From contig CALGIJ010000040.1 in assembly GCA_937915545.1 (NCBI GenBank), positions 47,667-111,666 on the forward strand: a stretch of 64,000 bases of DNA, read 5' to 3'. A model generated the notes under the pieces. The model was not told the origin of the DNA and searched no databases. It saw nothing but the letters and a program-made list of their open reading frames with translations. This document shows positions 8,518-18,400 of this stretch, in pieces. Both the position numbers and the translations under genes were made by a program. This DNA is from an uncultured Desulfobacterales bacterium (GTDB lineage: Bacteria; Desulfobacterota; Desulfobulbia; Desulfobulbales; Desulfocapsaceae). Numbering within the stretch: position 1 is the stretch's first letter; the number at the start of each line of letters is the position of its first letter.

Positions 8518-8943
8518 ATGGCCAAAAAGGAAACGGCTTACATCAAATTGCAGATTCCAGCGGGAAAAGCCAACCCCTCGCCACCGATCGGTCCTGCCCT
8601 TGGACAGCGCGGTGTCAATATCATGGAATTCTGCAAAAGCTTCAATGCCAGAACCCAGTCAATGGGCGACACGATTGTGCCGGTGGTCATCACTGTCTAC
8701 CAGGATCGCTCTTTTTCTTTTATCACCAAAACCCCCCCGGCGTCGGTTCTGTTGATGAAAGCGGCAGGCTTGAAAAAAGGCTCGAGCAATCCCAAGGTTG
8801 ACCGCGTCGCGGAGATCAGCAGAGATAAAATACGCGAGATCGCAGAATTGAAGAAGCCCGATCTCAATGCCTATGACATTGAGAGCGCCATGCGCATTAT
8901 CGAAGGCACCGCGCGCAGCGCTGGTATCACCGTAGTCGACTGA
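8518..8943 (+). CDS. rplK: 50S ribosomal protein L11
   Basis: L11 forms the GTPase-associated centre with 23S rRNA and L10/L12. The 141 residues include the conserved N-terminal PPIGPALGQRGVNI segment and the C-terminal RNA-binding domain. Position before rplA is the standard arrangement, where L1 normally represses both genes. Confidence 0.98.
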   Translation: MAKKETAYIKLQIPAGKANPSPPIGPALGQRGVNIMEFCKSFNARTQSMGDTIVPVVITVYQDRSFSFITKTPPASVLLMKAAGLKKGSSNPKVDRVAEISRDKIREIAELKKPDLNAYDIESAMRIIEGTARSAGITVVD

Positions 8944-9003
8944 TTTATAAACCATAATTATACTGCAGGCAGGAGCAGTTACCTGTCATTGTAGGAGGCT
9001 GAT

Positions 9004-9708
9004 ATGCCGAATAGAGGGAAAAATTATAAAAATAAGTTGCAGGGCGTTGATCGCACTGTGCTTCATACTATTGAGGCTGGCATTGAACTCGTCCTCAAAT
9101 CGACCTACGCTAAATTCGATGAGACCTTCGATGTAGCCATGAAACTTGGTGTCGATCCTCGTCATGCCGACCAGATGATTCGTTCCTCTGTCGCCTTGCC
9201 GCATGGAACGGGGAAGGTGACCCGTGTTCTCGTTTTTGCCAAGGGCCCGAAGGAAGCTGAGGCTTTAGAAGCTGGCGCTGACTATGTGGGTGGAGACGAT
9301 CTCGTTGAAAAAATTAAGGAAGGTTGGCTCGAATTCGACAAAACAGTGGCGACTCCAGATATGATGGGGGTTGTCGGTAAGATCGGTCGTATTCTTGGTC
9401 CGCGTAATCTCATGCCTAACGCCAAACTGGGCACGGTAACCTTCGATGTCGCCAATATCGTTAAGGATATCAAAGGTGGCAAAGTAGACTTTCGTGTAGA
9501 CAAAGGTGGCATCATTCATGGTGGCATAGGAAAGCTCTCTTTCGGGCCGGAAAAACTGCGCGATAACCTGCTCGCCTTTATTCAACGCATCATTCAGTTG
9601 AAACCATCGACCTCGAAAGGCGTATATTTACGGTCAATCACCATTTCATCTACAATGGGCCCTGGCGTTAAGCTCGATCCCATTGCGGTGAGGACGCTTA
9701 TTAACTGA
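9004..9708 (+). CDS. rplA: 50S ribosomal protein L1
   Basis: L1 forms the L1 stalk that guides deacylated tRNA off the E site. The 234-residue protein has the usual two-domain pattern, including RVLVFAKG and KVDFRVDKGGIIHGGIG. It starts after TAGGAGGCTGAT. Family knowledge: L1 also represses its own rplKA mRNA. Confidence 0.98.
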   Translation: MPNRGKNYKNKLQGVDRTVLHTIEAGIELVLKSTYAKFDETFDVAMKLGVDPRHADQMIRSSVALPHGTGKVTRVLVFAKGPKEAEALEAGADYVGGDDLVEKIKEGWLEFDKTVATPDMMGVVGKIGRILGPRNLMPNAKLGTVTFDVANIVKDIKGGKVDFRVDKGGIIHGGIGKLSFGPEKLRDNLLAFIQRIIQLKPSTSKGVYLRSITISSTMGPGVKLDPIAVRTLIN

Positions 9709-9742
9709 TTTTGCTGGTTCTTACGGCAAAATAATTGGCTAA

Positions 9743-9800
9743 GTCGAAGACAGCAGGTACTTGTCGTTTAATCGTTTGTGAACGGCCTGCCGAGACGGTC
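9743..9800 (+). ncRNA. Ribosomal protein L10 leader
   Basis: In the 196-nt gap before rplJ, agacagcagg (9748-9757) and cctgccgaga (9786-9795) form the pairing typical of the L10(L12)4-binding leader, with UUAAU-type residues between. Family knowledge: the L10-L12 complex binds here to repress rplJL translation. Confidence 0.7.
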
Positions 9801-9904
9801 CACGGAAATTTCTGTCGATGTTGTGCTTAGACTCAATCACGTGACGAAATAACGCCGTACATGCTGTTTTCAATCCGCTCAACATTCAACCGAGGAGGAG
9901 TACT

Positions 9905-10432
9905 TTGAATCGTGATGAAAAGGTGACAATCGTCTCGGAACTGAACGACTCGTTCAACCGGGCAAAATTCGCTGTTGTCGCCGACTATTGTGGTTTGAAG
10001 GTTTCCGATTTTCGCAAAATTCGCGTGGAATTGAAAAACTGCAATTCGGAAATTCGGGTAGCGAAGAACACACTCCTGAAAAGAGCAGTACAGGATACTG
10101 GCAACGCCGCGCTTAGCGACGATTTCGCTGGAACCACCGCAGTTGTCCTGGCCTATGCTGATCCGGTCGAACCGGCTAAGGTGCTTACCAAATTTGCCGG
10201 TGACAACGAAAAGTTCAAGATCCGCTGCGCTGTTCTTGAGGGAGAAAGAATCAGTGTGGATAAGCTTGAGGCCCTGTCCAAACTTCCCTCCAAGGAAGTT
10301 CTCTTGGCTCAATTGCTTTCCACCTGGAATAGTGTTCCGACAGGCCTGGTTCAGGTTCTCAGCGGTGTGCCGAGGACTTTTGCCTATGCCCTGCAGGCTT
10401 TGAAAGAAAAGAAAGAAGCTGCTGAAAACTAA
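9905..10432 (+). CDS. rplJ: 50S ribosomal protein L10
   Basis: L10 anchors the L12 dimers on the ribosomal stalk. The 175-residue product has the rRNA-binding N-terminal domain and the C-terminal helix for L12. The start is TTG, supported by AGGAGGAG at 9893-9900 and by the N-terminus (MNRDEKVTIV). The L10 leader lies upstream and rplL follows. Confidence 0.96.
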   Translation: MNRDEKVTIVSELNDSFNRAKFAVVADYCGLKVSDFRKIRVELKNCNSEIRVAKNTLLKRAVQDTGNAALSDDFAGTTAVVLAYADPVEPAKVLTKFAGDNEKFKIRCAVLEGERISVDKLEALSKLPSKEVLLAQLLSTWNSVPTGLVQVLSGVPRTFAYALQALKEKKEAAEN

Positions 10433-10483
10433 AAGTCGGCGTATTCGTCAAAGAGTAGTCTACTATCAGAGAGGTTAACTATC

Positions 10484-10864
10484 ATGGCTGTTACCAAGCA
10501 AGACGTTATCGATTTCATTGCCAATATGTCCGTCCTTGAGCTGTCCGAGCTCATCAAGGAATTCGAGGAGAAGTTCGGCGTTTCCGCTGCTGCCCCGGTC
10601 GCCGTCGCAGCCGTTGGTGGAGCGGCCGCTCAGGAAGCTCCCAAGGAAGAGAAAACCGAATTCGACGTTATTCTCGCCAGTGTTGGCGCCGAGAAAATCA
10701 AAGTTATTAAGGAAGTCCGCGCCGTTACCGGTCTTGGCCTGAAAGAAGCCAAGGAGCTGGTGGAATCCGCTCCTGCTCCGCTCAAAGAGGCCGTTTCCAA
10801 GGAAGAAGCTGCCGATATCAAATCCAAAATCGAAGCTGCCGGTGCAACTGTTGAAATCAAATAG
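10484..10864 (+). CDS. rplL: 50S ribosomal protein L7/L12
   Basis: L7/L12 forms the mobile stalk that recruits translation factors. The 126-residue protein has an N-terminal dimerisation helix pair, an Ala/Val-rich hinge (about 35-55) and the conserved C-terminal factor-binding domain containing VRAVTGLGLKEAKELV. It follows rplJ after a 51-nt gap with an SD at 10471-10475. Confidence 0.98.
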   Translation: MAVTKQDVIDFIANMSVLELSELIKEFEEKFGVSAAAPVAVAAVGGAAAQEAPKEEKTEFDVILASVGAEKIKVIKEVRAVTGLGLKEAKELVESAPAPLKEAVSKEEAADIKSKIEAAGATVEIK

Positions 10865-11261
10865 TTGTCTATGATAGAGGGTTGTTCATGCCTTGAGCAA
10901 CCCGAGATTCACGCGACACGCTACGAGTCAAGCCTCGTGGCGTGTTGTTCTTTGTGGCTGTGTCAAAGGCGGGGGAGCAGAGGAGACGGCGCGCAGGCCG
11001 GTGAAGGGGACTACAAAAATACGATGCAGTGGGGCGAAGCAGACAATTTCAGCAAAAGGAGAACACCGTCATGTCAATGAAACAAACGTACTATCTCCAG
11101 AATGCTTTTCAAACCACTCCGTGCATTTTTTCCGGCAGTCGAGTGTTCGCCTCCGGTTGACGGTATCCGAACATTGACAGATCACGAGCTGACTGAATGG
11201 GCGAGAGCCTCTTGGTCATTGTAACAGTATAGTACGATTCAAAGGCAATTTCGAGGACAAC
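10865..11261 (+). promoter_or_regulatory. rplL-rpoB intergenic region with two hairpins (possible attenuator)
   Basis: This 397-nt gap has no convincing gene. Two hairpins lie near its start: gggttgttca/tgagcaaccc (10879-10888 with 10894-10903, one G-U pair) and acacgctacgag/ctcgtggcgtgt (10916-10927 with 10934-10945, one G-U pair). The second is followed by a short U-rich stretch. A partial terminator or RNase site between rplL and rpoB is established in other bacteria, and this region may do the same job. Confidence 0.5.
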
Positions 11262-14200
11262 ATGGATAGAGTGAGAAAGAATTTTGCTACGGCAGAAACC
11301 ATTTTGGAACCGCCACATCTTATCTCGATGCAACGTCTCTCTTACGAGAAATTTCTGCAGATGGATCGTGACCCTGATGACCGTGAAGACTATGGGCTGC
11401 AGGCCATTCTTAAGAATGTCTTTCCAATCAACGATTTCAACGGGCTGTGCTCCCTGGAGTTCGTCAAGTACAAATTCGGAGTACCGAAGTACACTGTCAA
11501 CGAGTGCCTGCAGAGGGGAATGACCTATGAGATCCCTCTCAAAATCGTCGTTCGCCTCATCACCTTTGATGTCGACGAAAGCACTGGGGTGCAGTCGATT
11601 CGTGATATCAAGGAGCAGGAAGTCTTTCTCGGCTCTCTGCCTTTGATGACAGGTGATGGGGTGTTCATCATCAATGGTACCGAGCGGGTCATCGTCTCGC
11701 AGTTACAGCGCTCTCCTGGCCTTTTCTATACCCACGACAACGGAAAAAGCCACTCCAGCGGCAAGTTGCTCTATTCAGCGCGCATTATCCCAGTGCGCGG
11801 ATCTTGGATCGACCTGGAATTTGACATCAAGGATTATCTGCATGTTCGTATCGACCGTCGCCGCAAATTTCCTGTAACCACCTTGCTCAAGGCACTTGGC
11901 TACAGCTCCGAGGACTTGCTGGCAGAGTTCTATCCCACGAATCGAGTCATCAAAGACGGCGAAAACTATAAGGTCAGTTTCGATACCGAACTGGTCAAAG
12001 TACAGCGGCTTGAGTTCGATATCATCAATCCCGCCGATGGGGAAGTTCTCGCCAAAAAAGGCAAGAAAGTCTCAAAAGTGCTGTGCAAGAAACTCGAGTC
12101 GGTGGGTATCAACTATTTGCCGGTGGCTATGGAATCACTGATCGGGGAAACCCTGGCCAGCACCATCGTCAACGAACAGACCGGTGAAGTGATCGCCGAA
12201 TGCAATACAGAGCTCACAGAGACATTGCTTGAAACCCTCGCCGGCAACGGCATCGACGAGTTCAAGATTCTCTATATCGACGGCGTCAAGTATTCGGATT
12301 CTTTCAGCAAAACCTTGGCGCTGGACAAGGCCAAGAACAGCCAGGACGCGTTGATCGAGATTTATAGGCGGCTGCGCCCCTCGAGCCCGCCAACTCCTGA
12401 GGTCGCCGAGTCGTTCTTTCACAACCTGTTTTTCAACCAGGATCTCTATGACCTCTCGGAAGTCGGGCGATATAAGATCAATGCCAAACTTGGTCTCGAT
12501 ACCGACATTTCACATCGCGCCCTCACCAAAGAGGATATCATCCACTCCGTGCGCCACCTGGTGCGTCTTAAAGACACTCAAGGGGGTGTCGATGATATCG
12601 ATCACCTCGGTAACCGGCGTGTACGTACCGTTGGCGAACTCGTCGAGAATCAGTACCGCATGGGGCTGGTGCGCATGGAAAGGGCCATCAAGGAGAGGAT
12701 GACCCTCCAGGATGTCGAGACGCTGATGCCCCACGACCTCGTCAATCCCAAGCCTATTTCCGCCGCCATCAAGGAGTTCTTCGGTACCAGTCAGCTCTCG
12801 CAGTTCATGGACCAGACCAATCCCCTCTCGGAGGTCACCCACAAGAGGAGACTGAGTGCGCTGGGCCCGGGTGGTTTGAGCAGGGAGCGAGCCGGCTTCG
12901 AGGTACGCGATGTCCATCCGACTCACTATGGTCGTATCTGTCCGGTTGAGACTCCTGAAGGGCCGAACATCGGACTCATCGTCTCTCTGGCCACTTACGC
13001 CCGTATCAACCCCTATGGCTTCATCGAAACGCCTTACCGCAAGGTCGGTGATCGCATTATCAGCGATGACGTGCGCTATCTCAGCGCCCTTCAGGAACAG
13101 AACCAGTTTATTGCCCCGGCTCTGGTTCCGGTCGATGCCGAAAAAAGGATCGTCCCCGACAATCTCATCGTTCGCGAAGACGGCGAGGTCATCACCACCG
13201 TGGCTGACAATGTCACCTACATGGATATCGCCCCGAATCAGATGATCAGTGTCGCCGCATCGCTGGTGCCGTTCCTCGAGAACGATGACGCCAACCGCGC
13301 TCTCATGGGGTCGAACATGCAGCGCCAGGCGGTTCCACTCATGGTGACTTCGGCGCCGCTCGTGGGCACCGGCATGGAACGATATGTCGCCAGAGATTCC
13401 GGTGCCTGCCTGCTGGCCGCAGGCGACGGCGTGGTGGAAGAGTCGGATTCCAATCGTATCGTTGTCAGATATGACAAACCAGGCACCGATGGATTCGACA
13501 CCGGCGTCGCCCTTTATCGCCTTGAGAAATATAAGAAGTCCAACCAGAATACCTGCTTCAATCAGCGGCCAATCGTCCTTCCTGGAATGCGGGTCAATAA
13601 AGGCGTGGTACTCGCGGATGGTCCTTCCTGTGAAGCAGGTGAACTGGCCATCGGCAAGAATGTCACCATCGCCTTCATGCCCTGGCGAGGCTTCAATTTC
13701 GAGGACTCCATCCTCATCAACGAGCGACTTCTCAAGGAAGACACCTTCACTTCGGTGCATATCGAAGTCTTCGAAACGATGGCCAGGGACACCAAGCTTG
13801 GCAAAGAGGAAATCACCCGTGACATTCCCAATGTCAGCGAGGAGACCCTCCGCAACCTTGACGATTCCGGCATCGTCCGCATCGGCGCTGAAGTCAAGGC
13901 TGGCGACACGCTGGTCGGCAAGGTCACCCCCAAGGGAGAGACGGTGCTCTCTCCCGAGGAAAAACTGTTGCGCGCCATCTTTGGCGAGAAGGCCCAGGAT
14001 GTCAAGGATTCCTCCCTGCGCGTACCCCCAGGGATCAGCGGTGTGGTCATCGACGCCAAAGTCTTCTCGCGCAAAGGTGTCGACAAAGACGAACGCTCCC
14101 TGTTGATCGAAGATCTGGAGATTGAAAAGCTCAATCAGGACAAGATCGATGAGTTGCGCAGTCTGCGGCGCGGAGTGTGCCGAGAGATAGGCGCCCTCCT

Positions 14201-15341
14201 CGAAGGCCGGACCGCCAAGTCGGATATCGTTGATGGCAGTGGTGAGATCGTCGTCAGGCTCGGCAAGAAGATTTCTGCCGAACATGCCGAACTGATCGGC
14301 TTCGAAAACCTGAGGGATATCGATTTCTCTGAAAGAGCTAAATATCTTGAGGCCATCGACGCTGTCTACGAGCGCTACGCCCGACAGGCCAAACTCATCG
14401 CCGAGCGTTATGACGGCATTATTGATCGCATGCGCAAGGGCGACGATCTTCCCCCAGGGGTTGTGAAGATGGTTAAAGTCTATGTCGCCACCAAGCGCAA
14501 GCTGTCTGTCGGGGATAAGATGGCTGGCCGCCACGGGAACAAGGGCGTGGTTTCACGCCTGTTGCCGGAAGAGGACATGCCGTTTTTCGCCGACGGTACC
14601 AGTGTCGATCTTGTTCTCAATCCTCTTGGCGTACCATCCCGTATGAATGTCGGCCAGGTGCTTGAGGTACATCTCGGTTTTGCCGCCAAAAAACTGGGCG
14701 AGCAGCTTGAAGAGATGGCGCGTCGCGCTGCAGTGGATGAGATAGAGGCCAAGTTGCGGCGCATTTACTCAGAATATGAGTATAAAGCCTTGGTGGAGGG
14801 CAAGAGCGACTCCGAGATAATCGAGTGGGCGCGCCGTCATCATAGGGGTCTGCATATGATGACGCCTGTCTTCGACGGTGCTCCGGAAGAAGCGATCAGA
14901 AAGCTCCTCGCCGAGGCAGGCCTCGATGAAGTCGGACAGGTGCAGCTCTACGATGGCTTGACTGGCGAGCCCTTCGCCAACAAGGTCACCGTCGGTGTCA
15001 TGTATATGCTCAAGCTGCATCATCTCGTCGACAATAAGATTCACGCCCGTTCCACAGGGCCCTACTCCCTGGTGACCCAGCAGCCGCTTGGTGGCAAGGC
15101 GCAGTTCGGTGGGCAGAGGCTCGGTGAGATGGAGGTCTGGGCGATGGAGGCTTATGGGGCCGCCTATACGCTCAAGGAGTTCCTCACCGCCAAGTCCGAT
15201 GATGTCGAAGGGCGAACCGCCATGTACGAGCGCATTGTCAAGGGCAACAATTTCCTGACCACCGGTCTGCCGGAGTCGTTTAACGTTCTGGTCAAGGAAT
15301 TGCAGGCCCTGTGCCTCAACATGGAACTGATAGAAGAATAA
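11262..15341 (+). CDS. rpoB: DNA-directed RNA polymerase subunit beta
   Basis: RpoB (1359 residues) forms the catalytic beta pincer of RNA polymerase. The rifampicin-pocket segment around SQLSQFMDQTNPLSEVTHKR (about residues 509-530) is intact, with nothing suggesting resistance. Other conserved blocks such as RPIVLPGMRVNKG and GNKGVVS are present. It starts with ATG after a CAA-rich leader; the SD (GAGGAC) is modest. rpoC follows after 124 nt. Confidence 0.98.
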   Translation: MDRVRKNFATAETILEPPHLISMQRLSYEKFLQMDRDPDDREDYGLQAILKNVFPINDFNGLCSLEFVKYKFGVPKYTVNECLQRGMTYEIPLKIVVRLITFDVDESTGVQSIRDIKEQEVFLGSLPLMTGDGVFIINGTERVIVSQLQRSPGLFYTHDNGKSHSSGKLLYSARIIPVRGSWIDLEFDIKDYLHVRIDRRRKFPVTTLLKALGYSSEDLLAEFYPTNRVIKDGENYKVSFDTELVKVQRLEFDIINPADGEVLAKKGKKVSKVLCKKLESVGINYLPVAMESLIGETLASTIVNEQTGEVIAECNTELTETLLETLAGNGIDEFKILYIDGVKYSDSFSKTLALDKAKNSQDALIEIYRRLRPSSPPTPEVAESFFHNLFFNQDLYDLSEVGRYKINAKLGLDTDISHRALTKEDIIHSVRHLVRLKDTQGGVDDIDHLGNRRVRTVGELVENQYRMGLVRMERAIKERMTLQDVETLMPHDLVNPKPISAAIKEFFGTSQLSQFMDQTNPLSEVTHKRRLSALGPGGLSRERAGFEVRDVHPTHYGRICPVETPEGPNIGLIVSLATYARINPYGFIETPYRKVGDRIISDDVRYLSALQEQNQFIAPALVPVDAEKRIVPDNLIVREDGEVITTVADNVTYMDIAPNQMISVAASLVPFLENDDANRALMGSNMQRQAVPLMVTSAPLVGTGMERYVARDSGACLLAAGDGVVEESDSNRIVVRYDKPGTDGFDTGVALYRLEKYKKSNQNTCFNQRPIVLPGMRVNKGVVLADGPSCEAGELAIGKNVTIAFMPWRGFNFEDSILINERLLKEDTFTSVHIEVFETMARDTKLGKEEITRDIPNVSEETLRNLDDSGIVRIGAEVKAGDTLVGKVTPKGETVLSPEEKLLRAIFGEKAQDVKDSSLRVPPGISGVVIDAKVFSRKGVDKDERSLLIEDLEIEKLNQDKIDELRSLRRGVCREIGALLEGRTAKSDIVDGSGEIVVRLGKKISAEHAELIGFENLRDIDFSERAKYLEAIDAVYERYARQAKLIAERYDGIIDRMRKGDDLPPGVVKMVKVYVATKRKLSVGDKMAGRHGNKGVVSRLLPEEDMPFFADGTSVDLVLNPLGVPSRMNVGQVLEVHLGFAAKKLGEQLEEMARRAAVDEIEAKLRRIYSEYEYKALVEGKSDSEIIEWARRHHRGLHMMTPVFDGAPEEAIRKLLAEAGLDEVGQVQLYDGLTGEPFANKVTVGVMYMLKLHHLVDNKIHARSTGPYSLVTQQPLGGKAQFGGQRLGEMEVWAMEAYGAAYTLKEFLTAKSDDVEGRTAMYERIVKGNNFLTTGLPESFNVLVKELQALCLNMELIEE

Positions 15342-15465
15342 GGAGAGGTCGCTGACTGCTGGCTGAGTCAGTCCTTGTCCGGTTGCAGACCGCAAAGGTT
15401 CTGCAGTTTGCCGAGCAGGCAAATGGTCGCCGGGGCAATCCTTTATATAAGGGAGAGGTGATTTC

Positions 15466-18400
15466 GTGGAAGAATTGTTCAATTTTTTTCAAAAACCGAA
15501 AGCTCCAGTCAAATTCAAGAGCGTCAAGATCTCTCTGGCTTCTCCTGAAAAGATCATGGATTGGTCGCATGGCGAGGTGAAAAAGCCCGAAACCATCAAC
15601 TACCGAACCTTCAAACCGGAACGCGATGGTCTGTTTTGCGCCAAGATCTTCGGCCCGGTGAAAGATTTCGAGTGCAATTGCGGCAAGTACAAGCGCATGA
15701 AGCATCGTGGCGTCGTCTGTGAAAAATGTGGCGTCGAGGTCATCCAGTCCAAAGTGCGCCGGGAACGTCTCGGCCACATCAAACTCGCCGCTCCTGTAGC
15801 CCATATCTGGTTTCTCAAGAGCCTGCCGAGCAAGATAGGGGCGGTGCTCGACATGACACTCAAGCAGCTCGAAAAAATTCTTTATTTCGAGCAATATGCG
15901 GTGGTCGAGTCAAAAGTGGACGGGATGCCGGTGGGGACTCTGCTCACCGAGGAAAAGTACCGCCAGGCACTGGAGGAACATCCTCAGGCGTTCCGTGTCG
16001 GCATCGGCGCCGAGGCCATTCGCGAGCTGCTCGCTGCCCAGGACTTGGTGGCGCTCTCCGCGCAATTGCGCGAGGAGATGCTCACTACCAATTCGCAGAC
16101 TAAGCGGCAGAAACTCGGCAAGCGCCTTTTCGTCATCGAGGCCTTTCGTGATTCCGGTAACAAGCCAGAGTGGATGATCCTCGAAGTTATCCCCGTGTTG
16201 CCCCCCGATCTCCGCCCCCTGGTCCCCTTGGAAGGAGGGCGTTTCGCCACCTCCGACCTCAACGACCTCTATCGTCGGGTAATCAACCGAAACAACCGCC
16301 TCAAGCGCTTGCTCGAGCTTGATGCCCCCGATATCATCATTCGCAACGAAAAGCGCATGCTGCAGGAGGCCGTGGACGTGCTGTTCGACAACGGACGGCG
16401 TGGCAGAGTCATCACCGGTGGCAACAAACGCCCGCTCAAATCCCTGTCGGACATGCTCAAAGGCAAGCAGGGGCGTTTCCGGCAGAACCTGCTCGGCAAG
16501 CGCGTCGATTATTCGGGGCGTTCGGTCATCGTCGTTGGCCCGCACCTGCGCCTGCACCAGTGTGGAATTCCCAAGAAAATGGCTCTCGAGCTGTTCAAAC
16601 CATTTATCTACAACAAACTCGAGAGCAAGGGCTATGTGACCACCATCAAGAGTGCCAGAAAAATGGTGGAGAAGGAGGTCAAGGAGGTTTGGGACGTCCT
16701 TGAGGAGGTGGTCACCGAATACCCGGTAGTGCTCAACCGTGCCCCGACGCTGCACCGTCTCGGCATGCAGGCCTTTGAGGCGCTGCTTATCGAAGGCAAG
16801 GCCATCCAGCTGCATCCTCTGGTGTGCATGGCCTTCAACGCCGACTTCGACGGTGACCAGATGGCTGTCCACGTGCCGCTGTCGGTTGAGGCCCAGGTCG
16901 AAGCGCGGGTGTTGATGATGTCCACCAACAACATCCTCTCCCCGGCCAATGGCGAGCCGGTCATCATCCCCTCCCAGGATATCGTTCTCGGGCTCTACTA
17001 CATGAGTCGGGACCGTATCAATGCTCAAGGTGAGGGTAAGGTCTTCAGCAGTGTGGAGGAGGCGATCATCGCCTATGATTACGGGCAGGTGCATCTCCAG
17101 GCGAGAGTTAAGGTACGGAGGGAAGGCGAGATCGTCGACACCACTGTCGGTCGCATCCTGCTCGGCGAGTTGCTGCCCAAGTCGGTGGCCTTCGCTGAGG
17201 TCAACAAGGTGCTGACCAAGAAGGCCCTGGCCAAACTCATTGACCATACCTATCGCCATGCCGGTACCAAGGAGACAGTCATCCTCGCCGATCGGCTCAA
17301 GGACATTGGCTACGAGTATGCCACCCGTGCCGGGATATCCATCTGTATCAACGACATGAAGATCCCCAGAAGCAAAGGGGAGTTTGTGCGCAAGGCAGAG
17401 GAGGACGTCCTCGATGTCGAACAGCAGTATACTGACGGTCTGATAACTTCCGGTGAGAAGTATAACAAGGTAGTCGATATCTGGTCAAAGGTCACCGAGG
17501 ATGTGGCCAACGCCATGATGGACGAGATCAAGGTGGAGAAGTTTGCCGATCGCGACGGAAAAATCGTCGAGGGACCAAGCTTCAACTCCATCTTCATCAT
17601 GGCTGATTCCGGTGCGAGGGGCTCGAGAGATCAGATCCGACAGCTGGCAGGTATGCGTGGCCTCATGGCAAAACCCAGTGGGGCGATCATCGAGACGCCA
17701 ATCAAAGCCAATTTCCGCGAGGGGCTGGGGGTTCTCGAATACTTCATTTCTACCCATGGTGCCCGTAAGGGCCTTGCCGACACCGCGCTGAAGACCGCCA
17801 ACTCGGGCTACCTCACTCGCCGACTCGTCGATGTGGCCCAGGAATCGACCATTGTTGAGCACGATTGTCTGACACTTGACGGCATTATCGCCGAGCCGCT
17901 TATGGATGGCGGCGAGATTATTGTCCCCCTGGGTGACCGTATTCTTGGCCGTGTTGCCCTTGACGACGTCGAGGATCCTTTCAACGAAAACGTCATCGTC
18001 AAGGCGGGAGAGGAGATAACCGAGGACGTTGTTGAGAAGATCACCGCTGCCGGCATTGACCGCGTGGGTATACGTTCGGTGCTCAGCTGCCGCTCCAAGC
18101 GTGGGGTCTGCGCCGCCTGCTACGGGCGTGATCTCGGACGTGGCCATATGGTCAATCCTGGCGAGGCCATCGGCGTCATTGCCGCGCAGTCCATCGGCGA
18201 GCCCGGTACCCAGCTGACCATGCGCACTTTCCACGTCGGCGGTACGGCGAGCAGATCAGTTGAGCAGGCCGAGCTGCGTACCAATATTGGCGGTACCATT
18301 GCCTTCCATAACCTGCACTCGGTTACCAACGCCGAGGGCACCAAGATTGTCATGAACCGTAACGCTGTCATTGCCGTGAGGGATGAACTCGGCCGCGAGC

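Noticed and set aside
10893..11177. A 94-codon ORF in the rplL-rpoB gap
   Set aside because: No SD, no recognisable sequence, and it runs through two hairpins; a regulatory gap is more likely.
12510..14534. A 674-codon open frame on the minus strand
   Set aside because: It is antisense to rpoB, which is fully conserved; the frame is a by-product of GC-rich codon usage and its product has no family-like pattern.
15910..17259. A 449-codon minus-strand frame inside rpoC
   Set aside because: Shadow of rpoC with no SD or family features.
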